Below, in pieces: positions 21,412 through 31,429 of a DNA stretch of 64,000 nucleotides. Numbering within the stretch: position 1 is the stretch's first letter; each line of letters starts with the position of its first letter. Under the pieces are notes generated by a model. That model was given only the letters and a program-made list of their open reading frames with translations. It searched no databases and had not been told where the DNA came from. The position numbers and the translations under genes are program-made. Source of the stretch: Pomphorhynchus laevis (lineage: Eukaryota; Acanthocephala; Palaeacanthocephala; Echinorhynchida; Pomphorhynchidae). The stretch is taken from contig WNNJ02003589.1 of assembly GCA_012934845.2 (NCBI GenBank), positions 1-64,000 on the forward strand. Direction: 5' to 3'.

Positions 21412-21427
21412 GCGTGCGCTGGCACGC
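21412..21427 (+). other. 3'-terminal LINE hairpin (LX-1 type)
   Basis: GCGTGC (21412-21417), loop GCTG, GCACGC (21422-21427), between CATGTAA and ATTTGCCACGTTAAAATAAA. The flanks match LX-2 and the stem differs but still pairs. Confidence 0.8.
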
Positions 21428-21589
21428 ATTTGCCACGTTAAAATAAATCTTTTTTTTTTAATTAGACAGAATTCAATTTTGAACAATACAAGTAAATAAA
21501 ATAATTTAAAAATAAGATGTAGTCAAAATCAAAACAAGAGCGTTAATAGTTTTTTTATTTACTTGATAGCAAAAATAAATCGTCGTTTC

Positions 21590-24503
21590 ATTTCGTTCCC
21601 ATCACTGCTTTTATACTAAAATTGTATTATAGAAACAAAGCATTAAAAGTCTCATCAATAAAATGGACGAAGTTCTCATCAATAAAATGTTCTTAAGTCT
21701 CATCAATAAAATGGACGAAGTTCTCACTCTGGTTAACGGCACATCATTTGAAATACTTGTTTTTACAGAGTCGTGGTTAAAGCCACACATCATAGATTCA
21801 GAAATTTCCATCAATGGGTACGCCATAATCCGAGCAGATCGGCAAATTTGCCGTGGTGGCGGAGTGATCATATATGCTAGAGAAGTTCTTACAACTCGTG
21901 TTATGTCAATTGAGTGCGATGAATCAAGTCTTTGTGAATACGCTTGGGTTTCTGTAACAGACCATAAAAACATATTTTTCTCTCTAGGTGTCTTCTATCG
22001 CCCCCATTCGCTCCAACCCGGTCGATTATATCCTCAATAACTGAAAATACATTCAAGGGTCAAAAAGTTATTTTATTAGGAGACTTTAACATGCCGCGAA
22101 TTGATTGGATAGATTACGTTCCTCTTCCTGGATGTGATCCCGAATCATTACTGCTTTTAAACACGATAAATGATCTACATTTAGTCCAACATGTTCACAG
22201 GGATACTCGTCACAGGGGTAATAACTCCTCAATTCTTGACCTCTGCTTTTCGAGTGAAACGTATCTGATAAAAAACGTCAAATACGGACCTTCGCTAGGA
22301 TCAAGCGATCACTCTACCATCTCAATAGAATTTAACGCACTCGGACCATATGTCGAAACGGTTAAAACGTCGAATCCTTTTAAGATCGACTATGATGTCG
22401 TGCGCAGTATAATTTCCTGTATGTATTGGCCCGACCCATCGAAAGCAGGCATTCAAGAAGCTTGGGATCACTTTAAGACCACATTACATTGTGTTCTCGA
22501 CTATTTTGCTCCGATACGTCAGAATCGTACACGAAAACTACATCCGAAATGGTTAGATGCGGAATTGCTTGCTCTAATCAAACACCGTGATAGATGTTTC
22601 CATGCGTACAAAAAAGGGGAACTTTCTTTTGAACACTACCGTCATTGCAGGAATACGGTTTCTATTCTGAAAAAAAAACAGAAAAAACGCAGTTTCATCT
22701 CAAATATATGCCGCTCCACTCATAACAATCCTTGGGTGGCTTTCAAAAGCATACTTCCACGTCCTATACACTCGACAGATTGTTCATACCTAGTGGCCGA
22801 CAATGGGTCAATCTTGACCTCCCCAACTGATGTAGCTGCCCATTTTATGGACTATTTCGCTATCAAAGAAGATAGAGTGTCGATCCCCGATGGTATAATT
22901 CAAACTAAACACAATGTACTTATACCTAGAGTAGTCATATCTAACATTGAATTTAGCGATGAAGAGGTACTGCACGAGCTACTTAAATTACCCCGCAACG
23001 CCGCGTCAGGTCCTGACCATATACCTTCAATACTCTTAAAGGAATTGGCCCATGCAATATACGTTCCCTTAGCTTCTATTTTTAGAAGTTCACTAAACAC
23101 AGGTTATCTACCATATGATTGGACTAAGGCTATTGTACGTCCAATTTTCAAGAAAGGGGATAAATCCCATGTTTCCAACTACCGTCCCATCAGTCTCACA
23201 TCTGTAGCTTGTAAGGTATTTTAAAAGTTGATTCTTTGTCACCTTAGCGCTTTCGTTGAAGCTAACAATCGCCTCAGCCCCAGTCAGCATGGATTTAGGC
23301 CAAATCGCTCAACGGTAACGAACCTTGTAAAAGCGAGAGTAAGCTGTGTGGATTCGACGAGGAGTGGTTCCAAAGTAGATGTGATATTTATAGACTTATC
23401 GAAAGCATTCGATAGAGTTATTCCCAATTTGCTAGTAAACAAATTATCTAATATTGGTGTACGGGGCTCTTTGTTACGCTGGATTCAATCATTCGTAAGC
23501 AACCGCTCGTTTGCAGTACGCATAAGCCATTATCTTTCTGGTTACTCAATGATGACGACAGGCGTCCCGCAGGGATCGGCCATTAGTCCGACTCTCTTTA
23601 ATATATATGTAAATGATATTACAAACAACTTGACGTCGGAATGTGTTACCTACGCAGATGATATTAAGGTTTGGAGGCGAATCATTGATGATTCCGATGT
23701 TAGCGCTCTTCAAAAAGACCTGGATTCCATAAATAAATGGTGTATATCTAATGGGCTGATGTTAAATGCAACTAAATGTAGACATATGCGGATCGGCTCC
23801 CCAGACATTCGTTGCTCTTATAAAATTGGAAACATGTCGATTGATTCTACAGATAAAATCGATGATTTAGGGGTATCTACGCTTAATACGCCCGATATAA
23901 GCGCTCACATAAATAAAGTTTCGTCCAATTGCCGTCGTACTATTGGCATCATTAGACATTCTTTTGGATCACAAGAGGCATGTAGCTTCAGAATAATATA
24001 CAAGGCCCTCATCGAATCTCGAATGCTATACGCATCTCCCGCAGCGTATCCACATCTGTGCAAGAACATTGTGGCTTACGAATCAATTCTCCGGTCGGCT
24101 ACTCGTCTTGTTCCCACTGTCAAAGACCTGCCGTTTGACCAGAAGTTAGAAATCCTAGGTGTTTCAACGGTCTGTGAAAGTTTGGTAAAAGCTGATCTTA
24201 TGCTGGTATGGAGGACAATTTTATCGCCCACTCATCCCCTCAACTTCATGTTTTGCCTACGCAACTCCGAGAAATTACGTGGACATCGACTAACGCTCAA
24301 ACATCGTAGAAAAGTCCATCGACACTATCAGGATATCAGAGATCGAGTAATAAACAGTTGGAACAGACTCCCGTCATCTGCAATTGAATGCCGGAACATC
24401 CGAGAATTTCGGCGTGCGCTGAACAGTGTATCGCTCTCATAGGTAGTCGAACCTGATTTGCATTTTTTTGTTTTAGTGACATTGTACTTTTTTTACATTG
24501 AGA
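21590..24503 (+). mobile_element. CR1-like LINE family B, copy 2
   Basis: Copy 2 carries endonuclease and RT and ends with TTTTTTTACATTGAGA at 24503, the same end as copy 1. No ORF1 is present, so it is probably 5'-truncated near 21.6 kb. The start has a local 48-bp tandem duplication (21648-21740) containing three near-copies of the word CTCATCAATAAAATG. This duplication may have arisen at integration. Confidence 0.87.
21660..24442 (+). pseudogene. Family B ORF2 (endonuclease-RT), one frameshift and one stop
   Basis: The endonuclease starts near 21663 with VLTLVNGTSFEILVFTESWLK, then GYAIIRADR and GGGVIIYAR. A shift lies in the CCCCC run at 22001-22005. After it LLGDFNMPRIDWIDY, RGNNSSILDLCFS and GSSDHSTISIEF complete the endonuclease (to about 22330). 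The RT has GPDHIPSILLKELA, RPISLTSVACKVF, then TAA at 23222-23224, then HGFRPNRSTVTNLV, motif A FIDLSKAFDRV, GVPQGSAISPTLF, YADD at about 23651-23662, LMLNATKCRHMRIGS and WNRLPSSAIE. Apart from those two lesions the frame is open to TAG at 24442. A single base at each site breaks it. Confidence 0.9.
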
Positions 24504-24579
24504 TCCAGCCAAACGTGCCACCGCTCATCGGCTGTTGTATACTAATAATAATAAAACAACATATAAGTAATCAAATTTC
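24504..24579. other. Short spacer
   Basis: Between the B 3' end and E copy 1. It contains (AAT)n-like text near 24540 and nothing else. Confidence 0.4.
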
Positions 24580-24739
24580 GGCCTCTCGTGACTTTACTTC
24601 GTACATAACCCCACCTCACTCATCTTCATCTCAAGGACTCTTGACCTTAGTTAAGTGATCCTTAAGGTCCTCCCTCCTATTAAACTACTCATGTCCAGCC
24701 TTTTCTTGTTTAGTAGTTTCACTCAGTAAGAACGGTAAA

Positions 24740-26640
24740 CGCATAAGTCTAGCCAATGTCTACATCCGTCTAAGGGAAATTCACAAGAACCGTGACCTCC
24801 TGGATAGTATTATTGACAGCGGTTATGATATGATACTTGGAGATTTCAACGACAGAACTGGTCGTTGGATCAATGCAGCACTTCGCAGAGCTAGGAACGG
24901 TTATCTTATTCACAAATCCCCGTCACCTACCTTTCATTGCACATCAACAAATTCTATCCTCGACATTTTACTGCTTCACTCGAGGTGGTTGTTAAAACCC
25001 CTCTGCACGGAGCAGTCGCGCCAGCAATTGTCCACCTCTCATGACCTAATTCGTTAGAGAATTGAGAAAGATATGTAGCTTCGAAGGAGGTTTCACTTTG
25101 ATCCGATCAGAGTGGCCTTCTTTCAAGCGGCTATTCAACTCTTTCCCAGAATAGAAAATGAGAGTCTGACCGAATTTAATACCTACCTCTTTTCGCAAGC
25201 TACCGCGTTCTTATCGACTACCTATAAAGCTCGTATATACAATCCCACTCCGACGAAACTCAAGGTCCTAGCGAAGCTGCTTAACATCCCTAATCTCTCT
25301 GTTTCCGCCAGGCAGGCTCTCTCGAATGAATACTGGAGCACTAGATATAGGTTCCAGCTGAGTAGGGATAGTACGAGTATTGCTCGTCTTAATCCTTCTC
25401 AGCCTTCCTTTTGGAAGATTTTCAAGAAGGAGAAGTTTGTTTGCTGGACGGATAGAGCATTGGGTTGGATAGGAATGTAGGCCTTGAAAACGTTTTGGAG
25501 GAGTCACTTGCCCTACACAACTATGGAGCCACTTAATCACCTCAACCAATCCCGCCTTGGTGTAACTTCAGGTGTAGGGATCTATCTGTTACGGATATTC
25601 TTAACTCCTGGGGTCCACTCCCGGGCACCTCCAAATCCGTCGTTCCACTTTCTTCTCGGGTCTGTCAGCTTTTGACAGCTGATCAGAGAAGAGAGGTGGC
25701 CATAACAATGCTTTTAGCCTCCCCATCCGATGTAGCAGGCATCAATATTAGTAAGCGTGTTTTTATCCCTAATAAAAAATCCTGCTCATGTCCTAAAGAC
25801 TTGCGACCCATTTCGATTCAAAATTCCTTCGTGTCGATTTACGAAAAAGCGCTTGCGCGTAAAATCCGCGACCATTTAAATAGGTGTAATTTGATCCCTC
25901 CAGGTTTTCATAGGTTAGTCAAAGGTCGCTCGGTCCATTTAGAGTTGGGGAGGTGGAGCAGATAATATCCATCATTTGGTTGTGGCTGTTTTCCTTGATT
26001 TTTCCTCTGTATTTTACCGCATCTCCATTCCTTTTGTGATCTCTTCTCTCAGGTGCCTCGGGCTGCCTGCGAGAATTGTGAACAGAGTGATCCTGATGTA
26101 TACCAAGCGATTTTACTATGAAGACGACAGTGATGCGCGTCAGTTCTACCTTATTATGGGTGTACCTCAATGATCCCAACTTTCTCCTATCTTATATCTT
26201 GCTGCCTCCATTAACCTACTCAATATATTTAAATGCGAACAACGTCTTGTGGTGTACGCTGATGACACCACATCCCAGTTCACCGGACACAGATGTAAGG
26301 ACGTAGTCTCTGACATCAGCCGTTTCTTTTAAAGATTAAAAGACCAGTTACCCATATCCAACCTTATTTTAAACTCCGCCAAATCGCAGGCGGTTGTCTT
26401 TCATGGCACTCCTAAAACAAAGCAAAAACATAAGTGATTATCACTCTCTGCGCTCTCCTCCATATTTGCCTCTGAACCACTTCCCACCTTCACAAGTATA
26501 GTAAAATACCTGGGGTTTACCGTTACGGTGAACTGGTCGGCGAAAGCTAACCTGGATATACTCAAACGTATCCTGAAGAAAGCTAGGTGGGCCTTGAAAC
26601 AGGTTCAGCATCTGTCATTGATAGGGAAAACCCAGGTGCG
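24740..26640 (+). pseudogene. Family E ORF2 (endonuclease-RT), copy 1, disrupted
   Basis: The endonuclease words are SLANVYIR, IHKNRDLLDSI, DMILGDFNDRTGRW (about 24830) and STNSILDILLLHS. The linker frame 25112-25480 ends FWKIFKKEKFVC. RT words are KDLRPISIQNSFVSIYEKAL (25.8 kb), motif A VAVFLDFSSVFYRI (25.98 kb; Phe-Tyr replaces the usual Phe-Asp), MGVPQ followed by a stop, VVYADDTT (26.25 kb), LILNSAKSQAVVFHG and VKYLGFTV. The order and the words fit I/R1-type LINEs better than CR1. Compared with copy 2 it has the endonuclease-RT linker that copy 2 lacks. Confidence 0.78.
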
Positions 26641-26667
26641 CCTTCGGGGCACTTGGGCTATCTCGGG

Positions 26668-26716
26668 ATTAGTGTGCTTCTCAAGAGGACCTCGTCCTCT
26701 TGAGAAGAACACTAAT
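26668..26716. repeat. Near-perfect palindrome closing E copy 1
   Basis: A 23-nt left arm (26668-26690) pairs with 26694-26716, with one mismatch and a CTC loop. The innermost 14 bp, CTTCTCAAGAGGAC and GTCCTCTTGAGAAG, are perfect. Only the left arm belongs to the E sequence (compare 29890-29915). Confidence 0.85.
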
Positions 26717-26734
26717 TATTGAGCACACTGTTAA

Positions 26735-27199
26735 GAACACACATTATTGAGCTTTTGCGATTAGTATTTGTTAGACTAGGGCGTACATTTGAAATGTGTC
26801 TTATTATTCCATCTCCTTTTATTGTAAGTCCAGTCAATAACCTCGTAACGGTATCTACTTCAAATCGTGAGGTACAAGTTGCGTTTCCAGGTTTGACCCA
26901 ATCCTTTTGGCCGATTTAATAATCAACATAATTTTCTTCCTGAAGGTCTGCGACGACACAAGCATAAGGATGACGCCATTTGTGTCGAAACATATAATGA
27001 TCGGGCTACTATGTTTAATTTTATCGGTGCCTAAAAGATTATAACAAACACGGCGTGAAGAGCGTTATATCGGCAACACGTCGTGATTCGTTTGATCGTA
27101 CGATGGTTGCGCTCGATCACATCATTTCCTTGAGGTCTAAGAGCGGCGCGGTAGGCAATATGTACATTCCATTTACTACATAAATTTCTTAATGTGTTT
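26735..27199 (-). pseudogene. Ty3/Gypsy-like integrase, downstream part
   Basis: On the minus strand a frame reads TLRNLCSKWNVHIAYRAAL and then RPQGNDVIERNHRTIKR. The Glu of ERNHRTIK is the third acid of the D,D(35)E integrase triad. Further on, in another frame, WVKPGNATCTSRFEVDTVTR and GIIRHISNVRP mark the integrase C-terminal domain. An integrase joins LTR element cDNA to host DNA. The upstream half of the domain is 3 kb away, beyond E copy 2 (see 30202-31410). Frameshifts make it inactive. Confidence 0.82.
27189..27199 (+). repeat. Target-site duplication, left copy (E copy 2)
   Basis: TTAATGTGTTT is repeated at 30202-30212. Both belong to the interrupted Gypsy-like integrase reading frame. 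Confidence 0.85.
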
Positions 27200-27210
27200 A
27201 TTATTTTGGA

Positions 27211-28180
27211 ATGACATCCGTTAAAAAGTGTAAGTCGGAGCGATCAAACGAATCACAGTTTTCCATAAGAAACGTTACAACGAACCATATGACGACAATT
27301 CCTATTGATATTCTTGCTATTCCTGGAGACAAGGTAAGTAGTGACGTCTGTGACGTTAGTGTTCATAATTTTAAATATTTGGAGGAGCTTCCTCCTATTA
27401 AAAAACTAGTCAATCTAATCCATATAACAACAAAAACACTGAATGCGAAAAACATGTTTTTCAACGAATTTTAAAAAAAATTTATATGCCAATTCACTGA
27501 AAGAGTTATTCCCAACTCAGCTCGCATCATCAATAACACTTACAGAATATCCTTTGTCTCATCCGATTTAGCAACTTCATATGCTAAGTTCTTTAATGAT
27601 AATTTTTCGCATTTGGAACATTAGCTTTCAAGCCCATAATGGCTTCTGTAAAAGTCACAAGCATTATTCCGGATCTAGAAAAGGGAGGCATTGAAACTCT
27701 CGAAAAACTTTATCATTTACAGAATGTACGCTTCATAAAAATAAGGACGACTCAACACTACCAATTGCTTTCGCCAACACCGAAGAAAATGCCATTATCC
27801 TTGACAATGCTGCATGTAATCTCTTTATGGGGTGTAATTTAAATTTCACACAAGTTAGCACCGACAATCTCACATTCCCTCACTGCAGCACATGCCACTG
27901 TTGGGGGCATTAGAGTTCCGGTTGCAGTAGAAAGAGAACTTGTGGAATTTGTGCGTCTGATGACAAAGACCACAACTCGGAGTGTAAACTTTCTCCTAAA
28001 TGTTCAAACTGTGGCCTGCAACACCCTGCCTGGTCACGGTGATGCGTAGTCTTTAAGGATTACGCCAAAAGACAATTAATTACTAAGAAAAATGTGAATT
28101 CTTACTCCATCAAGTTTTTATCAGATAAGTGGCTCGTCTGGTCCCAGCTCGGACGAAATACTTAATATCTTTTAAGCAAT
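27211..28180 (+). pseudogene. Family E ORF1 (gag-like with CCHC knuckles), disrupted
   Basis: Broken frames cover about 320 codons. Fragments like ERVIPNSARIINNTYRISFV and SPIMASVKVTSIIPDLEKG precede a Cys/His cluster at 27884-28043. There, CGICASDDKDHNSEC is a CX2CX6HX4C knuckle and CSNCGLQHPAW starts the next. An earlier Cys-rich phrase (CSTCHCWGH) is probably the first knuckle. This array is usual in ORF1 of I, R1 and jockey LINEs, where it binds element RNA. Stops at several points make it non-functional. Confidence 0.75.
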
Positions 28181-28559
28181 GCAGCAGGAGACTATTAAGA
28201 CTATGGAAACACTAATTACTTGTTTGGTTAATACCTTGTTCAAAACACCTACAATCACTACTTCTGAACTCAAAATCTCTAAGAAAAAAGCAACATCCAA
28301 TACAATGAAGATAGTATCCAAGAAGAGATCGACTTCTTATTCCAGAACACAAAACCCTCCGTCGATTAAGCTTGCAAAGCAAGATGAATTTTACTGGAAA
28401 TTGACAGCGATCTCCACCTTGGGAAATGATGATATTGCTCGTGGGCAAATGTCTCCAACTTGTCCGGGTGGGTGTGAGAAGGGCAACCTTCTCACCTCCG
28501 GTTGCGACTAGGAGGAGGAATATCACTTCAGCTGAATTAACAATGCAAAGTAATCAACA

Positions 28560-29880
28560 GCTTTTTTTCACTGAATATCCTTCAGTTGAATTCGGGAGAT
28601 GCTTCTGCCATTAGCCTTCTATCTGGTAGCGATGCAGATGTTATAGTCCTTCAGGAAAAGCAGTCTATCCCCCCGGACATTACTCGATTTATCCTTAAAC
28701 ATATCTACACCCACTTTACTCTGTACATAACCCCCTCACTCATCTTCATCTCAAGGTCTTTCAACCCTAGTTAAATGCTCGTTAAGATTTTCCCTACTGT
28801 TAAACTACTCTTGTCCAGCCTATCTTGTTTAGCTTTATCACTATGTAAAACGGGAAACGCATCAGTATAGCCAATATCTACATTCGTCCAGCGGAGATTC
28901 ACAAGAACCGTGACCTCCTGCATCGTATTTTGGGTAGTGGCTATGACATATTTCTTGGTGATTTCAACGACTGAACTGGTCATTGGATTAATGCAGCACT
29001 CCGCAGAGCCACGTCTATCTTATTCACAAACCATCGTCCCCCATTTCGATTCAAAACTCCCTCATCTCCAACTACGAAAAAGTGCATGCGCGTAGAATTC
29101 GCGATCTTTAAGTAGATGTAACTTGATCCCGCCGAGTTTTCAAGGGTTTGTCAATGGGCACTCGGTCCATTCAGCAATCGGTAAAGTGTATCAGTTTTGA
29201 CGGAATAATAGCTATCAGCCCGCTATGGCTGTTTACCTTGACTTTTCTGCTGCTTTTAACCGCATTTCCATTCCCTTCGTCATCTCCTCTCTCAGGTCCC
29301 TCGGGTTGCCTGCGAGAATTGTTAACAGGGCGGTTCTACTATGAAAACGACACAAATGCGCGTCAGTTCTATTCTATTACGTAGATGCCTGAAGGTTTCC
29401 CCTTTCTCCTATCTTATATCTTGCTGCCTCCATTGTACTATTCAAGAATTTTAAGCGTTATCAATATCTTGTGGTATACGCTGATGATTCCACAGCCCTG
29501 TTCTCTAGACGCAGGTGCAAGGATGTATTCTCTGACATCAGCCGTTTCTTTTTAAGATTAAAAGATCATCTGCTCATTTCCAATCTTGTTCTTAACTCCT
29601 CTAAATCCCAGGTCGTGGTCTTTCATGGCGCCCCTGCGACAAAGACAAAACTTGAGAGACTAGCACTCTCAGCTCTATCTTCCATTTTGACTAATCAACC
29701 ACTCCCTCCCTTCACAAGTCGAGTAAGGTACCTAGGATTTAACATTACGATGAACTGGTCAGCCAAAGCTGACCTGGATAGACTCAAACGTACCCTCAAG
29801 AGAGCTAGGTGGGCCCTGAAACGGGCTCAGCATCTGTCATTGAATGGGAAAACCTAAGTGCCCATCTGGAGTACTTGGGC
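28560..29880 (+). pseudogene. Family E ORF2 (endonuclease-RT), copy 2, internally deleted
   Basis: Endonuclease words are NSGDASAISLLSGSDADVIVLQEK (key words DADVIVLQE, 28.6 kb) and ISIANIYIRP-like text. DIFLGDFND is followed by a stop near 28971. After the deletion the RT reads VVYADDSTALFSRRRCKDVFS with intact YADD (29.47 kb), LVLNSSKSQVVVFHGAP, VRYLGFNITMNWSAKADLDRLKR and RARWALKRAQHLS. RT motif A lies in a broken part (VYLDFSAAFNRISIPF in a shifted frame, 29.23 kb). Confidence 0.78.
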
Positions 29881-30201
29881 TATCTCGGGATTAGTCTTCC
29901 TTTCAAGAGGACGTCCCCTAGAGCAAATACTAAGGTTTCCCAAGTTCCTCATCATGCGATTACCGATCATAGTCCGCCTCGATTGGATTCTTCGGGGGGG
30001 GGGCGTGAAAGACCCTGGGTGATTCAGTCGGAGAGCGGCGTGTTGGATTGGCTAGAGAGCTCAGATCCCACTGGACTTGAGGCCGTAACATATAGAAGAC
30101 AAAAACATAAAATTACGATTGATTTAACTCTATTAATTTTGTTCATGTTTCCTTTTCTAAATTTTTGGTAGTTATATTGTTTTTTAAGAAAATCTTTATT
30201 A

Positions 30202-30212
30202 TTAATGTGTTT
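30202..30212 (+). repeat. Target-site duplication, right copy (E copy 2)
   Basis: TTAATGTGTTT, identical to 27189-27199. Confidence 0.85.
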
Positions 30213-31410
30213 GATTGAAATACAAGCGCATTGTCCGCTAACATTTCTTCTGGTGAAATTGAATAGGAAATGGATCAATAAGCTGTCATATCTTGTAAGA
30301 CCTCATAGCCTTTGGAACATCATGTTTTTATACGTTCGGTCGCACCATCTTTGTGAGGACAAAATAACAAACGATGCCTAGACGACGCATATCGTGCAGC
30401 TGTTTGACATAATATTGTGGGCTATAGTTGACGTTAACTACGATTAAAGTTAATTTACTTGGTTGATCTTTTAGATGAGTTAGAACGTCAGCTTTGTTGA
30501 AATTTGTAGGCATATAGCATTATTCTACTTCCAAATTAGTCTCTCTTATTAATTCTGACAATACAGATAAACGTGATTTAATCAGCATTTCGGCAGCTCA
30601 TTTCGTTCGCACTCTGTGTTGCTTAGTTGTTGTAAGATTTAACCAGTTGAGAACGGTTCTGGAATCAGTCATATCTTTTACTCTATAAAGATCCTATTTT
30701 GAAGTCAGGTTTATTTCTGTCTTCACTGTTTCTAATTCAGCAACATTTATGTGCAATGAGTTATTATTATTCAACAGTCATGGGTATCTTCAAAGATTTT
30801 ATCAGCGATCTCTAGGCAAACTCCTAGAGCTAGGTTGATCGCATCGCTCCGTACGGTACCATTCTTTCATGATTCTACACTTTAAATTCTGTATACAGGA
30901 TCCAGTATGCCCGCTCCTTTTTAATTCTCTTCAAGATATTAGAAGCTTTATCACCAATATAATCGCTCCATTTTTTGCTGAGACCCTGCGATTGAATTAT
31001 CAACTTCCCACAAACTGAAAATAGTTCGCATCTAGATAGTCTCTCATTTAAAAGATAAATGTCGTCTATCGGATATACTCTTCCGAAATGCAAAATTTCA
31101 CTCTCGTCTTTAGGAATGGTTAATCCCAAAACTCTGCTCCCTTCCTGGGCAATCGGCGGCTTCGTGATCAATCCGAATTTTTTAGATGTACGCTTACTTC
31201 ATCGGCTCTTATTATTGTTTAATTTATTAGACTATCGTAATAATAAGCCCCAATACTTTCCGAAATTGTATTGCCTTGTTCCAATACATCATCAATGATG
31301 GCTATGATTTGTGGTGCGCTACACAAACCGAATTTGAGTCTATTGAGACAATAACGTCTAATAAGGTATATTACTTTTATCAGTGACCGTATTTGATCTC
31401 CCGGAAGGTG
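30202..31410 (-). pseudogene. Ty3/Gypsy-like pol: RT end, RNase H and upstream integrase half
   Basis: On the minus strand the order is as follows. The RT/RNase H junction region is at 30875-31250, with GLITKPPIAQEGSRVLGLTI and CELFSVCGKLI. RNase H remnants are at about 30440-30870, with MTDSRTVLNW and FNKADVLTHLK. A zinc-binding-like linker follows with LHDMRRLGIVCYF. The upstream integrase half ends with a DNALVF word at about 30215-30240, whose Asp is the second acid of the catalytic triad. The reading frame then breaks at the 11-bp repeat and resumes at 27188. Stops and shifts show that the element is dead. No LTRs are recognised. Confidence 0.78.
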
Positions 31411-31429
31411 AAGTGTTAAAAAGAGAAAT

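Larger units (their letters stand above)
17571..21450 (+). mobile_element. LX-1 LINE with intact ORF2 (5'-truncated)
   Basis: CR1/L2-group LINE of about 3.9 kb. It holds most of ORF1, a full ORF2, a short 3' UTR with a hairpin (21412-21427), GCCACGTTAAAATAAATC and an oligo(T) run on the plus strand. The 5' end lacks the ORF1 zinc motif seen near 16.1 kb, so the copy is truncated, and its edge is a palindrome. It is much richer in C than the flanking DNA. Confidence 0.92.
24580..26716 (+). mobile_element. I/R1-like LINE family E, copy 1 (truncated at both ends)
   Basis: The copy starts inside the endonuclease and stops inside the RT C-terminal region. It ends in a 23-bp-arm palindrome at 26668-26716. 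Frames are broken by several stops. It borders the Ty3/Gypsy-like integrase remnant on its right. The same family is inserted again 0.5 kb downstream. Confidence 0.8.
27200..30201 (+). mobile_element. I/R1-like LINE family E, copy 2, nested in a Ty3/Gypsy-like element
   Basis: A 3.0-kb insertion flanked by an 11-bp direct repeat. It contains ORF1 with zinc knuckles (27211-28180), the endonuclease start (28560-29000) and RT (29180-29860). An internal deletion of about 0.8 kb near 29020 removes the endonuclease end and the linker, compared with copy 1. All frames are broken. Confidence 0.88.

Noticed and set aside
23222-23224. Reassigned nuclear stop codon as the preferred explanation
   Set aside because: No independent coding sequence in the window uses TAA as sense, so it is kept only as one option in the finding.
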